From assembly GCA_001804705.1 (NCBI GenBank), contig MHAY01000028.1, forward strand, positions 1 through 64,000: DNA of 64,000 nucleotides, read 5' to 3'. Position 1 is the first letter of the stretch; every line of letters starts with the position of its first letter. Made by a program: the position numbers and the translations under genes. Positions 42,307 through 51,367 of the stretch are shown here, piece by piece. The notes beneath the pieces were generated by a model. That model was not told the DNA's origin. It ran no database searches and saw nothing but the letters and a program-made list of their open reading frames with translations. This DNA comes from Ignavibacteria bacterium RIFOXYC2_FULL_35_21. Its GTDB lineage: Bacteria > Bacteroidota > Ignavibacteria > Kapaibacteriales > UBA2268.

Positions 42307-43095
42307 TTAATAAGAATTAGTCATACGAAGTAATCTATCTTTGATTTCATTTGGGAAAAATTTTTCAATAAATTGACTTAAAATTTCAGGATCATATCCT
42401 AATTCTTTTGCTTCTAAAATTATATCTCCATCAATATACTTTTTATCTTTATCTTTAAACCATAACTGTATTAATCCAATACCATGTATTTGAGCTTCTT
42501 GCTCTATCCTTTGATAATCAATATTATCATAAAAATCATCATCTTCAGGCCATTCGAAACAATAATAAGTATATTTACCATATTTTGAATGAGATATTGC
42601 CTCAAAAATTCCATTCAATTCAAAAGCTGATTTTTTTCGTTTTACTTCAAAAGATATAGTATTAAAGTTTAATTCTGGTGTATAACGGTATTTAACAAAT
42701 GAAATACTTATCAAATCTGGTATGTCCCATCTTCTTTTTTCTTTTGGTCTTTTATCAGCAGATATAATCACATCAAAAAGATCTCTTTCTTTAACTAAAT
42801 CACTAGGTCTGAACTCTTCTAAAATCCAATTTTTAAATGGTTCATATAATTCTTTTTCAGATAAAGATATTATTATACTTTTAGTTTTTTTTATCCCTTT
42901 TTTATGAATTTTTCCAAATGGTCCGCCAAATGATGGTTTTATCTCAACTAATCCAGATTCTCTGAGTTCAAACTTTGCTTTTTTAACTCTTTCAAAATCC
43001 CAACCAGTTATATTCATTGCCGTCCTATTTAGTATTCTACCTGTTTCAGGTAATAATTCTAATAGTTTTTGTGCATCTTCTGATAGATTACTCAT
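42307..43095 (-). CDS. Winged-helix plus PD-(D/E)XK-like protein
   Basis: About 262 residues from ATG at 43095 (MSNLSEDAQKLLELLP); ATG at 43107 adds four. Residues ~1-70 look like a winged helix (LPETGRILNRTAMNITG, then RELRESGLVEIKPS-like wing). Residues ~110-220 contain RRWDIPDLISISFVKYRY, then TISFEVKRKKSAFELNG, giving a D ... E-x-K arrangement as in PD-(D/E)XK nuclease-like folds, then FEAISHSKYGKYTYYCFEW. It may be a restriction-like or regulatory DNA-binding protein. AT-rich like its convergent neighbour. The stop lies 123 bases from the neighbour's stop, with no clear terminator. Confidence 0.6.
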   Translation of the reverse strand: MSNLSEDAQKLLELLPETGRILNRTAMNITGWDFERVKKAKFELRESGLVEIKPSFGGPFGKIHKKGIKKTKSIIISLSEKELYEPFKNWILEEFRPSDLVKERDLFDVIISADKRPKEKRRWDIPDLISISFVKYRYTPELNFNTISFEVKRKKSAFELNGIFEAISHSKYGKYTYYCFEWPEDDDFYDNIDYQRIEQEAQIHGIGLIQLWFKDKDKKYIDGDIILEAKELGYDPEILSQFIEKFFPNEIKDRLLRMTNSY

Positions 43096-43156
43096 AATGA
43101 ATTCCATTCTGAATTAATTTAGAAATTTATTTTATGTTTTTACTATAAGTTTTCCC

Positions 43157-43939
43157 TCACTTCCCTTTAAAATCCGCCTTCCTTTTCTCTAAGAACGCAG
43201 ACGTTCCTTCCTTGAAGTCGGCAGTGCCGCAGACTTCACCGAATTTGCGGGATTCGAATGCCAATCCTTCAAGTGGTGATAGCTCTTCGGCGGCGTTGAT
43301 ACATTCTACTGCGGCGGATACAGCAAGCGGACCTTTTGTGAGAATCAGCTTCATAAATTCTTCTGTTTTGGGGAGCAGTTCTTCAGGTTTATATACAGCA
43401 TTGACGAGACCTATTTTTTCTGCTTGCTCTGCATTGAGCATGTTAGCTGATAATATCAATTCCATTGCTTTTGCCTTTCCCACAATACGTGTTAGTCTCT
43501 GTGTACCGCCATATCCGGGAATGATGCCGAGATTAACTTCCGGCTGTCCCATCTTCGCATTTTCGGAAGCGAATCTCATCTGGCAGGCAAGTGTCAGCTC
43601 ACAGCCGCCGCCGAGTGCGAAACCGTTAATTGCGGCAATGGTGGGTATTCTCAATTCTGCAAGTCGTTTCATAACCTTAGAACCGTACTCTGAAAATAAT
43701 TTGCCTGAGCGGTCATCCGACTCATGCAGTTCTTTAATATCGGCACCTGCGGCAAATGCTTTCTCACCCGAACCTGTTAGGATTAAACCATGTACATCAC
43801 GGTCTAATTCTATTTTTTGGAATGCATCGTCTAAGTCGTCGAACATTTGTTTGTTTAGTGCATTCAGCTTGTCAGGGCGATTGAGTGTGATTACAACATA
43901 GTTCTCTTTTTTTTCAAAAATGATGGTTTGGTAACTCAT
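43157..43939 (-). CDS. Enoyl-CoA hydratase/isomerase (crotonase)
   Basis: 260 residues. The crotonase signature is complete: LNRPDKLNALNKQMFDDLDD, oxyanion hole AFAAGADIKELHES and AINGFALGGGCELTLACQMR, catalytic Glu region MGQPEVNLGIIPGYGGTQRL, and the second Glu in that loop. It hydrates trans-2-enoyl-CoA in fatty-acid or amino-acid degradation. No other beta-oxidation genes lie nearby. Its codon use is that of the housekeeping genes, so it marks the right-hand border of the accessory island. Confidence 0.92.
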   Translation of the reverse strand: MSYQTIIFEKKENYVVITLNRPDKLNALNKQMFDDLDDAFQKIELDRDVHGLILTGSGEKAFAAGADIKELHESDDRSGKLFSEYGSKVMKRLAELRIPTIAAINGFALGGGCELTLACQMRFASENAKMGQPEVNLGIIPGYGGTQRLTRIVGKAKAMELILSANMLNAEQAEKIGLVNAVYKPEELLPKTEEFMKLILTKGPLAVSAAVECINAAEELSPLEGLAFESRKFGEVCGTADFKEGTSAFLEKRKADFKGK

Positions 43940-43995
43940 GTTAACTCCGTAATATATAATTGATAATGAAAAATGTAAAATTCAAATTTCCTAAT

Positions 43996-44082
43996 GTCAT
44001 TCTTAACGAAGTGAAGAATCTCACTATTCTTCAAATCAACATTTTTAGATTCTTCATTCCACTTCGTTTCATTCAGAATGAC
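43996..44082. repeat. Pair of dispersed imperfect inverted repeats
   Basis: GTCATTCTTAACGAAGTGAA at 43996 and a reversed relative ending in TTCAGAATGAC at 44082, facing each other. It could fold as a long hairpin between the crotonase and glycosidase genes. Confidence 0.65.
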
Positions 44083-44211
44083 TTTGATTTTTAACTTAAA
44101 TATTATTAATACAAACATAAAATATAAACACTAAAATAATCATTGAAATTTTCAGGTAAAAGCAAATTCAATTATATTTGTTATAGGATGAATAATTTAT
44201 TTTGAGACAGG

Positions 44212-45726
44212 TTGAATAAGGAATACGGAAATAAAATAAAAATCAGGAAATATTTTCTTAAAGCGGCGGTTTTACTGCTTCTGATTTCTTTTCTCATTAC
44301 GACAGATGTAATTTCATTTCAACAATTTGAACTTTTTGCAAAAGTTACTGCAAAAAAGAAAGTTGTTACAAAGAAAAAACCTGCTATAAAGAAACCAGCC
44401 AAAAAATCAACGAAAAGTAAATCCAAAAGTAAGAGGGGAAGAACAAGGTACAGCACTAAGTTTTCGATTAACGTAGCCACAGATTCAATCCTGTCCGATG
44501 GTGTAAAATATAAACATATTTATTTTGTTAAAGGGAAGTTGAAACACTCGGTACATGTTCTCGAAGCAGATTTAACAAATCCGAATGTTGATGTGGCAGT
44601 ATTGAAAGGGAAGAATCTTACATTTGAACTGGAAAAACTTCATGACATGATTAGAAAATATGATTCAACAAACCACAGCATAACGTTTGGTGGTGTGAAT
44701 GGAAATTTCTGGCGTGCATATAGCAATACTCCTATTGGCCCAACTATTGTTGACGGGGAAGTGGTCGAAATGAAAACTCACAAGAAATGGAGCAGTGGCT
44801 TCTTCGATGAATACTCGCGTTTGACGATTGACAATTTTTTCATGGATGGTATTGTGTATAAAAAGGGAGTTTCTAAATTTAATATTAGCAATGTTAACCG
44901 TAGATTAGATTCTCTCGGAGTTGTAATGTACAACAAGTTCGGCGGCGATACAATTCCATACATTACTAAGAGAGAATTAGATAAAGCTTTGATGGCGGCG
45001 TTTGAAACAGCAATCGAGTCTGCCTTGCAGGATACATTATTTAATGATACTACAGAAATTCCATTTGACACAGTTGCATTAAAATATGACTTGACTATTG
45101 CAAACAGACTTTCGAAAATTGAACATTCATTGAAGAAGATAACTTTAAGATATATTGATAAACCTCTTGTCAATAAAGAGTGGAGATGTGTCGTTACTTC
45201 GATTGACACAGGAATAGTACCAATGCCAGATAACGGATGTATTATTTCTTTCGGAATGGATTTTCCTTTAAATAAAATCCCACAATCAAAAGATACATTG
45301 TTTGTGAAATTTTCAACTAATGTTAAACAGGATATTAAATTTTATAATTCTGTTTCGGGAACTCCCCGGCTTGTCAGAAATGGCTTGGCAAGGCATGAAG
45401 CTTATATGGAAGGTTCAAAAGGCCGGCGATTTATAGGTAAACAATTATCGCGAACTGCGATAGGAACAGACAAGTCACGAAGCAAGGTTTATCTGGTAGC
45501 AATTGAAACCTCAAGTAAAAGCGAAGGAAAGATTGGAGCAAACCTTAAAGAACTGGCAAGTATTATGAGACAGGTTGGTGCATATAATGCAATGAACCTC
45601 GACGGCGGCGGCTCTACAATTATGGTAATTGGAAATAAGAATATTTTTTACAAGAGCAGGCCTGATATATCGAGAAGGCTGTCAGTTGGTGTGGCTGTTA
45701 TTAAGAAGAAAGTGACGGAGAAATAG
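44212..45726 (+). CDS. Exported phosphodiester glycosidase family protein (NAGPA-like)
   Basis: 504 residues, starting at TTG 44212, since the upstream ATG at 44188 runs into a stop. Residues ~12-45 are an N-terminal hydrophobic anchor (FLKAAVLLLLISFLITTDV). A Lys-rich linker (KKPAIKKPAKKSTKSKSKSK) follows. The catalytic region contains SVHVLEADLTNPNVDVAVL, FGGVNGNFWRAYSNTPIGPT, RTAIGTDKSRSKVYLV and NAMNLDGGGSTIMVIGN, the NAGPA/DUF2233 motif set with the acidic DGGGST. It should cleave a GlcNAc-phosphodiester or related glycan linkage outside the cytoplasm. The TATATTTG at 44173-44180 resembles a Bacteroidota -7 box. Confidence 0.85.
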   Translation: MNKEYGNKIKIRKYFLKAAVLLLLISFLITTDVISFQQFELFAKVTAKKKVVTKKKPAIKKPAKKSTKSKSKSKRGRTRYSTKFSINVATDSILSDGVKYKHIYFVKGKLKHSVHVLEADLTNPNVDVAVLKGKNLTFELEKLHDMIRKYDSTNHSITFGGVNGNFWRAYSNTPIGPTIVDGEVVEMKTHKKWSSGFFDEYSRLTIDNFFMDGIVYKKGVSKFNISNVNRRLDSLGVVMYNKFGGDTIPYITKRELDKALMAAFETAIESALQDTLFNDTTEIPFDTVALKYDLTIANRLSKIEHSLKKITLRYIDKPLVNKEWRCVVTSIDTGIVPMPDNGCIISFGMDFPLNKIPQSKDTLFVKFSTNVKQDIKFYNSVSGTPRLVRNGLARHEAYMEGSKGRRFIGKQLSRTAIGTDKSRSKVYLVAIETSSKSEGKIGANLKELASIMRQVGAYNAMNLDGGGSTIMVIGNKNIFYKSRPDISRRLSVGVAVIKKKVTEK

Positions 45727-46306
45727 ATTATATTTAAATCCACAATGAATAGCCTCTATCTTTAGATAGCGGGGAGTTTAATTTTCGTTTAAATTTGACT
45801 TTAGTCACTTATTTTTATTAGGGGATAAATCCCGATATGTGGTGGTTATTTTATCCCACTATTTAAAAAATAGTGCCTATTCATCTTACATACATTCAAT
45901 GTTTCTTTAACAGCCTGTCGAAGAATAACAAAGATATTCCCGGAAATAAAAAAAAAATATTATTTGCTCTCAATCCTTTTTTTAATTAAGTTTAACCTTA
46001 ATTATATGAATCATTTTATATTGTTGGTTAGGTATAAATTTTGGTATTGCTAAAATATATACATTTTCTAATCACTCTTCGATAAACTCAGAGTGACAAC
46101 ACTGTTTGTCTTACTGAGCCTGTCGAAGTATGTCATTAATATGATTAAACTTCATTTTAAATGGTTTGTTTACCAATTTAGCAATACCGAAATTTTATTT
46201 ATAAGTAGGGACACAGAATTCTGTGTCTCTACAAAAGTTTGTAATCAAAACAGCTCTTTGATTTGAAAGAAAAATTCTTTTATTATTAATAAAATTGAGG
46301 AGAGCC
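45727..46306. other. Intergenic region filled with dispersed repeats
   Basis: No ORF or RNA gene recognised. It holds a GGGATAAATCCC hairpin near 45833, two imperfect inverted repeats of the TTCGACTTCGCTC family (46074-46100 and 46107-46133) and a REP at 46205-46232, followed by the leader of the next gene with GAGGAGA before ATG 46307. Confidence 0.6.
46205..46232. repeat. REP hairpin with GTAG at both ends
   Basis: GTAGG then GACACAGAA/TTCTGTGTC, closing with CTAC at 46229-46232. It is a near-perfect palindrome that reads GTAG on both strands. Confidence 0.85.
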
Positions 46307-48778
46307 ATGAAAAGGTTAATACTCATAATACTGCTGCTTGGAGCTTTGCCCATGCTTCTCTATCCTCAGCTAAACAATGCTGTTTTCAACCGCTCCGATT
46401 GCGGCTTGAATTATGTTATGAAATCAGTTCAGGTAACAGCCAGATGTCCTGCTCATGCAGGGAATACATTGCCGGTAACGATAAATATTTCTGAACTGCC
46501 AGCAAATTGCTTTACTATTGAAAGTGCATATATATGGTGGACAGTATCTTACTCTGCAGGTTCACCTGCGTCGGGGATTGTTACGATAATTAATCCTCAG
46601 AGTCAAAATCAAAATATACCGGCTATTCTTGCAGGCCAAGCAGGTACAAAATGCTGGTCTGAAATAGGAACACGATGTTTCAGAGCAGATGTTACTAATT
46701 TAATCACAGGTAATGGAAATTATTCTGTTAATGTTAACACTTCAAGATATGAAACCGATGGCTTGACACTAATGATTATTTATAAAGACAAGCTTGCGGT
46801 TTATGAAGGAAGCTTCGTTATTTATGATGGTATAATAACTTCAACAGGTCCAAATAGTAACCAAACACTTGGTGGTTTTAATGCATGTGCCAATGCGACC
46901 TTTGCACAAGCATTTTCAATTGTTTCCGATATGCAGGCAACAATTACTGTTCCTTGGATTTTGACTGTTAATGGAACCCCAAATAATGTACCCAGGTTAT
47001 TTTGGAACTCAACTGTAGTCAATACTAATATATCTAAGAATCAAACCAATGTGAATTTTGTTGTTTCACCTGGTCAATCGGATTGCTATTCATGGGCAAT
47101 GAAGGGTGTTTATTATCAGACGACGACATGCAGGACCTGCCCGACTGGACAGATAAATGTTACTGCAGGACCACGTATTCAATCTGTATGCCCGGGTGGT
47201 ACGGCTACAATTACTGCATCAGGTGCCGCTACATATAGCTGGACATCGAATCCCCCGGGATTTACATCTACAAATGCAAGTATAACGGTTAATCCACTGG
47301 TAACAACTACTTATACTGTAACAGGCACATCAGCAGACGGATGCTTTACTGATGTTGAAACTGTAACTGTAAATGTCTATCCCACACCTACTGCAAATGC
47401 AGGAACGGATGTTGGAATATGTCTTGGTTCAAGTACCCAGATTGGAGGTTTGGCAAGTGGGGGGGATGGCAATTATACTTATTCGTGGTCGCCTCCAACG
47501 GGGTTGAGTGCTACTGATGTTGCAATGCCGACTGCGAATCCATTGGTTACAACTACCTATACGGTTCTAGTTACTGATGGTAACGGATGTACGGGTCAGG
47601 ATGCTGTTACCGTAACAGTTTATCCTCTTCCTGTTCTTGACGTTGGATTGGACAAGGCTATATGTTATGGAACAAATACAATGCTTGGAAATACTTCAAG
47701 CGGTGGTACACCACAATATACTTTTTCATGGACTCCGCCGACAGGCTTGGATAATCCTAATAGTGAATATCCACAAGCCACTCCTGCTGTTACTACAACA
47801 TATATTTGCACAATGACTGATGCTAACGGATGTGTGGATATTGATACTATAGTAATTACCGTTAATCCACTGCCTCAGCCTGTTATAACAGCATTGGGTC
47901 CCACGACATTCTGTTCCTGCGACAGTGTTACTTTGGATGCAGGGAATTTGGGATATGACTCTTACCTATGGTCAACAACAAATGAAACAACCCAAACCAT
48001 AGTCGTGAGAAATCCGGGACAATATACAGTTACTGTTAGAGATACGAACGGATGTTTTAATACTTCTCCGCCAATTACTATTACAGTGATTTATCCTTCT
48101 GCCGAAATTGCTTTGCCACAAAATCCTATACATGCAGAACCGGGTGAGAGTGTTAGAATACCTCTTTACATCAGAAATTCTCAATACCTCGATACATGTA
48201 ATGTGAGAAACTTTCATGCAGTGATTAATTTTAATAAAACGCTTCTTGTACCAACAGATTCGACACCGCAGGGAATAATGCCGCCTGCAGGACAACCGAA
48301 CAGGACACTTGATTTTACGGGTACCAGAGGAGCAACGGATACATTAATTTATCTTGATTTTATAGCGACTCTTGGTAATGCACCACAAACATCATTAAAC
48401 CTCAGCTTATTTGAGTGGACTGATTGTTCGATACCTGATTCTTTGTTCAGTTCTGAATTCAGACTTGATAATCTATGCATAGCAGATAGTATTACAAGAT
48501 TATATAACTATGAAGGTGTTCCGACAAGCCTGATGTTTATGCCTAATCCGGTTGAAAGCAAAGCGACAATTGAATTTTCACTTGCTGAAAGCGGTCAGAC
48601 ACAACTGATTATTTCAAATATATTAGGACAAGTAATCAAAAAATTTATTGATGAAAATTATGAAAAGGGTTCATACAGACTCGATTTCGAGACAATTGAA
48701 ATACCTTCCGGAGTTTACTATCTGACACTGAAGACTGAGACAAAAGTTATCAGCAAAATTATGGAGGTGAGAAAATGA
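46307..48778 (+). CDS. T9SS-exported PKD/Ig-repeat surface protein with cohesin-like domain
   Basis: About 823 residues from ATG 46307 with a signal peptide (MKRLILIILLLGALPMLLYP). Residues ~20-270 are an all-beta domain with disulfide-type Cys pairs (RSDCGLNY, TTCRTCPTGQ), DUF3344-like. Residues ~280-590 are gliding/PKD-type repeats (TTTYTVTGTSADGCFTDVET, SPPTGLSATDVAMP, TTYTVLVTDGNGCTGQDAV, YLWSTTNETTQTIVV). Residues ~595-720 resemble a cohesin fold (HAEPGESVRIPLYIRNSQYL, VINFNKTLLVPTD, LDFIATLGNA). The last ~80 residues are a T9SS type A tail (FMPNPVESKATIEFSLAESG ... PSGVYYLTLKT). The stop overlaps the next ATG by four bases. Confidence 0.85.
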   Translation: MKRLILIILLLGALPMLLYPQLNNAVFNRSDCGLNYVMKSVQVTARCPAHAGNTLPVTINISELPANCFTIESAYIWWTVSYSAGSPASGIVTIINPQSQNQNIPAILAGQAGTKCWSEIGTRCFRADVTNLITGNGNYSVNVNTSRYETDGLTLMIIYKDKLAVYEGSFVIYDGIITSTGPNSNQTLGGFNACANATFAQAFSIVSDMQATITVPWILTVNGTPNNVPRLFWNSTVVNTNISKNQTNVNFVVSPGQSDCYSWAMKGVYYQTTTCRTCPTGQINVTAGPRIQSVCPGGTATITASGAATYSWTSNPPGFTSTNASITVNPLVTTTYTVTGTSADGCFTDVETVTVNVYPTPTANAGTDVGICLGSSTQIGGLASGGDGNYTYSWSPPTGLSATDVAMPTANPLVTTTYTVLVTDGNGCTGQDAVTVTVYPLPVLDVGLDKAICYGTNTMLGNTSSGGTPQYTFSWTPPTGLDNPNSEYPQATPAVTTTYICTMTDANGCVDIDTIVITVNPLPQPVITALGPTTFCSCDSVTLDAGNLGYDSYLWSTTNETTQTIVVRNPGQYTVTVRDTNGCFNTSPPITITVIYPSAEIALPQNPIHAEPGESVRIPLYIRNSQYLDTCNVRNFHAVINFNKTLLVPTDSTPQGIMPPAGQPNRTLDFTGTRGATDTLIYLDFIATLGNAPQTSLNLSLFEWTDCSIPDSLFSSEFRLDNLCIADSITRLYNYEGVPTSLMFMPNPVESKATIEFSLAESGQTQLIISNILGQVIKKFIDENYEKGSYRLDFETIEIPSGVYYLTLKTETKVISKIMEVRK

Positions 48779-50862
48779 AAAAGAATTTCAACATATCCGA
48801 TAAATTCCCCCTTAATAAAGGGGGCAAGGGGGTTGTTAAATTAATTAACAGTGCCACTTCTTATTTGTTTTTCATACTGATTATATCAGCCTTAGCTTAC
48901 TCATCTGTTTACTCACAGTTAACCGATAATCCTCTCATTCCTTTGAAGAAGCAGCACGATTATCAAAGGTTCGGGATTTTCGGCAGTTTCAATTTGAATC
49001 AGCATCCTTCGGAGTTCCAATCACTACCGGGTGTAGCCTCTTGCTGCCAGGATTTTACTAATGGTTCCGGTACGGGGTTTATGGTTGGATTGCTTTATGA
49101 ATATCCTTTGCAAGATAATTTGTTTCTTGGGATTAGAGCCGGGTATTTAACAAGGGATGGGAAATTCTCAAGAGATGAGAATGAGATAGTAAATGTATTT
49201 GGACGTGATACATTGGGTCTGATTAGACACACTCTGGAAACAAAATTGGCTGACATTGCTATTGAACCTACTATCAACTACAGATTCTTTGACAGATTTC
49301 TTGTACATGCGGGTTTACAATTCATTCCTTTTTCATTAAAGAAATCTTTTAGTCATCATGAGGATTTAATTATACCGGAAATTGGTACTTTTGAAAATGA
49401 TTCCAGGAGAAGACTTGATAGCTCAGGCAATATTAGTAATTTTTCTCCTTTTAAATTATCTCTTCTTGCCGGATTAAGTTATGAACTCCCGTTGAATAGT
49501 GATGGAAGCTGGATTCTCGCACCTGAGATTTTCTATACTTATGGATTACTTCCGGAAATAAAGGATTCAACATGGAAAGTCAATATGCTTAGGTTTGGAT
49601 TGGCACTTAAATATTCGCCAATTCCCAAACCAAGATTTGACACCATTACTGACATTAAGAAAGTGCCTCATCTTGCCGCTGATGTCAATGCAACGGGTGT
49701 TGACCGTGAGGGAGTGGAAGCACCTGTTGTTCAGGTTAAGGTTGAAGAATTTTTATCAACGAGAATGCACCCGCTACTTACTTATGTTTTTTTTGATGAA
49801 AATTCTTCTGTAATACCTGACAGATACAGGCGAATCACAAAAGAGCAGACTGCAACTGCCAAAGTTGAGCAGTTCCATGATTTTAATGCACTCGAAACAT
49901 ATTATCATTTAATGAATATTGTCGGCAAAAGAATGTTGATGTATCCCGATGCAAAGATTGTTCTCGATGGATGCAATTCAAATGAAGGAAAAGAAAAGAA
50001 TAACATCGAACTTTCAAAGAAAAGGGCAGAGGCTGTTAAGGCTTACCTGACGAGCGTATGGGGAATTGACCCTGAACGGATAAGATTGAATCCGCGTAAT
50101 CTGCCCAATGAACCATCTAATCCTCAGAAGGAAGATGGGGTAGTGGAAAATCGAAGAGTTGAGATACTTTCAAATACAATGGAAATTATCGCTCCTGTGA
50201 TTACTGTTGATACACTCAGGGTAACGAATCCTCCGTCAGTCCGTTTCAGGACTGATTATAGAGGCGAAGCCCCTCTGCGAAGCTGGACACTACTGGCAAA
50301 GCAGAAAGGAAAAACCTTGAAAACATTTGAAGGTGATAATGCGATGCCAAAAGAGACGGACTGGATTTTTGCAAATGATGAAAAGAGCATTCCAAAGACT
50401 CAGGACCCGCTTGAGTACCAGCTAATAGTACATGATAATACGGGACAGATGTTTGAATCGCAGGTGAAATCACTTCCTGTCGAAGTTATTACTTTGCAAA
50501 AGAAACGAAGGGAATTATTTGCCGATAAGCTGATTGACCGCTTCAGCCTTATACTTTTCACATTTGATGAAACCAAGCTGACTTATTTCAATACAAAAGT
50601 TCTGGACATTATTCAAAGCTACATCAAGCCTGAATCGAATGTTAAAGTTATGGGCTATACTGACAGGATGGGTGAAGCGGATTATAATTTAACTTTATCA
50701 CAACAGAGGGCACAAGGAGTAGCGAATACACTCCATTCGGATAAAAAGACGATTACCGGAATCGGAGCAAACGATTTTCTATATGACAACAATTCACCCG
50801 AAGGCAGGTACTATTGCCGCCGTGTGGACGTAACAGTGGAGACACCAATAGAGTTTAAATAA
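48775..50862 (+). CDS. Outer membrane beta-barrel protein with two OmpA domains
   Basis: 695 residues, coupled to the upstream T9SS gene by ATGA. The N terminus is unusual: 30 residues including FPLNKGGKGVV, from a dispersed CCCC/GGGG inverted repeat, precede the signal peptide core (SYLFFILIISALAYSSVYSQ). Residues ~50-290 form a barrel. Residues ~330-480 contain an OmpA-like peptidoglycan-binding domain (LTYVFFDENSSVIPD, LSKKRAEAVKAYLTSVWGID, VENRRVEI). Residues ~580-695 hold a second (LILFTFDETKLTYFNTKV, VMGYTDRMGEADYN, LSQQRAQGVANTL, YYCRRVDVTVETP). It probably anchors the outer membrane to peptidoglycan. Its last ~27 codons are copied downstream at 51162-51243. Confidence 0.88.
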   Translation: MKKNFNISDKFPLNKGGKGVVKLINSATSYLFFILIISALAYSSVYSQLTDNPLIPLKKQHDYQRFGIFGSFNLNQHPSEFQSLPGVASCCQDFTNGSGTGFMVGLLYEYPLQDNLFLGIRAGYLTRDGKFSRDENEIVNVFGRDTLGLIRHTLETKLADIAIEPTINYRFFDRFLVHAGLQFIPFSLKKSFSHHEDLIIPEIGTFENDSRRRLDSSGNISNFSPFKLSLLAGLSYELPLNSDGSWILAPEIFYTYGLLPEIKDSTWKVNMLRFGLALKYSPIPKPRFDTITDIKKVPHLAADVNATGVDREGVEAPVVQVKVEEFLSTRMHPLLTYVFFDENSSVIPDRYRRITKEQTATAKVEQFHDFNALETYYHLMNIVGKRMLMYPDAKIVLDGCNSNEGKEKNNIELSKKRAEAVKAYLTSVWGIDPERIRLNPRNLPNEPSNPQKEDGVVENRRVEILSNTMEIIAPVITVDTLRVTNPPSVRFRTDYRGEAPLRSWTLLAKQKGKTLKTFEGDNAMPKETDWIFANDEKSIPKTQDPLEYQLIVHDNTGQMFESQVKSLPVEVITLQKKRRELFADKLIDRFSLILFTFDETKLTYFNTKVLDIIQSYIKPESNVKVMGYTDRMGEADYNLTLSQQRAQGVANTLHSDKKTITGIGANDFLYDNNSPEGRYYCRRVDVTVETPIEFK

Positions 50863-50901
50863 TTATTTTTGAAAATGTAGGGGTAATTCATGAATTACCC
50901 C
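50781..50901 (+). repeat. Tail-plus-REP repeat, copy 1 (3' end of the OmpA gene)
   Basis: Last ~27 codons of the OmpA gene, its stop, and a GTAG REP (50877-50901; arms GGGGTAATTC and GAATTACCCC). Copied at 51162-51283. Most of the differences are at third codon positions. Confidence 0.85.
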
Positions 50902-50923
50902 AATTATTTTATGGAAAAAAGTT

Positions 50924-51154
50924 ATGAAGAATCAACATAAAAAGAAAGTTCCAGATAATTTTATGAGAAAAGAATATGATTTCGATTACAGCACCGGTAC
51001 TCGTGGAAAATATGCACGTAAAGCTACTGAGAAGAATGGATATGTCAAATTAACAGATGATGTTCACAAATATTTCAAAACATCAGAAGACGTTAACAAC
51101 GCTTTGAGGGCTGTAATCGAGGCTTTTCCAAAAGCAAGGCAACGGGCAGTATAA
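50924..51154 (+). CDS. Lone BrnA-like antitoxin
   Basis: 76 residues: MRKEYDFDYSTGTRGKYARK then NGYVKLTDDVHKYFKTSEDV and NNALRAVIEAFPKARQRAV. It is close to the antitoxins at 52989 and 62896 (YDFxxS, Y-V-K-L-x-x-D-V-x-K-x-F-x-[TS]-S-E-D-V-N). These are ribbon-helix-helix type antitoxins. No BrnT toxin is adjacent. It sits exactly between two copies of the OmpA tail-plus-REP unit (50781-50901 and 51162-51283). Confidence 0.8.
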   Translation: MKNQHKKKVPDNFMRKEYDFDYSTGTRGKYARKATEKNGYVKLTDDVHKYFKTSEDVNNALRAVIEAFPKARQRAV

Positions 51155-51161
51155 TCAATAA

Positions 51162-51283
51162 ATATGCACAACAATTCACCTGAAGGCAGGTACTACTGCC
51201 GCTGTGTTGACGTAACAGTCGAGACACCGATAGAGTTTAAATGATGATTTTTGAATTTGTAGGGGTAATTCATGAATTACCCC
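51162..51283 (+). repeat. Tail-plus-REP repeat, copy 2 (OmpA tail remnant)
   Basis: Reads NNSPEGRYYCRCVDVTVETP then IEFK and TGA, without its own start, followed by a GTAG REP at 51259-51283. Relative to copy 1, I count five silent changes, one R-to-C replacement and TAA to TGA in the last 23 codons. Confidence 0.85.
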
Positions 51284-51367
51284 TTTTATTTCATCATTAT
51301 TATATTGTATTATTCATTATTATTCTTTATTTTTGTTGAGTATTGTTTATTATTGTTTAGTTTTGTT

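Noticed and set aside
43240-43260. tRNA-like GGGATTCGAAT T-arm pattern
   Set aside because: It lies in the crotonase coding frame and no acceptor or anticodon stem can be drawn around it.
44778-45209. 143-residue antisense ORF within the glycosidase gene
   Set aside because: No recognisable motif, overlaps a gene with complete family signatures.
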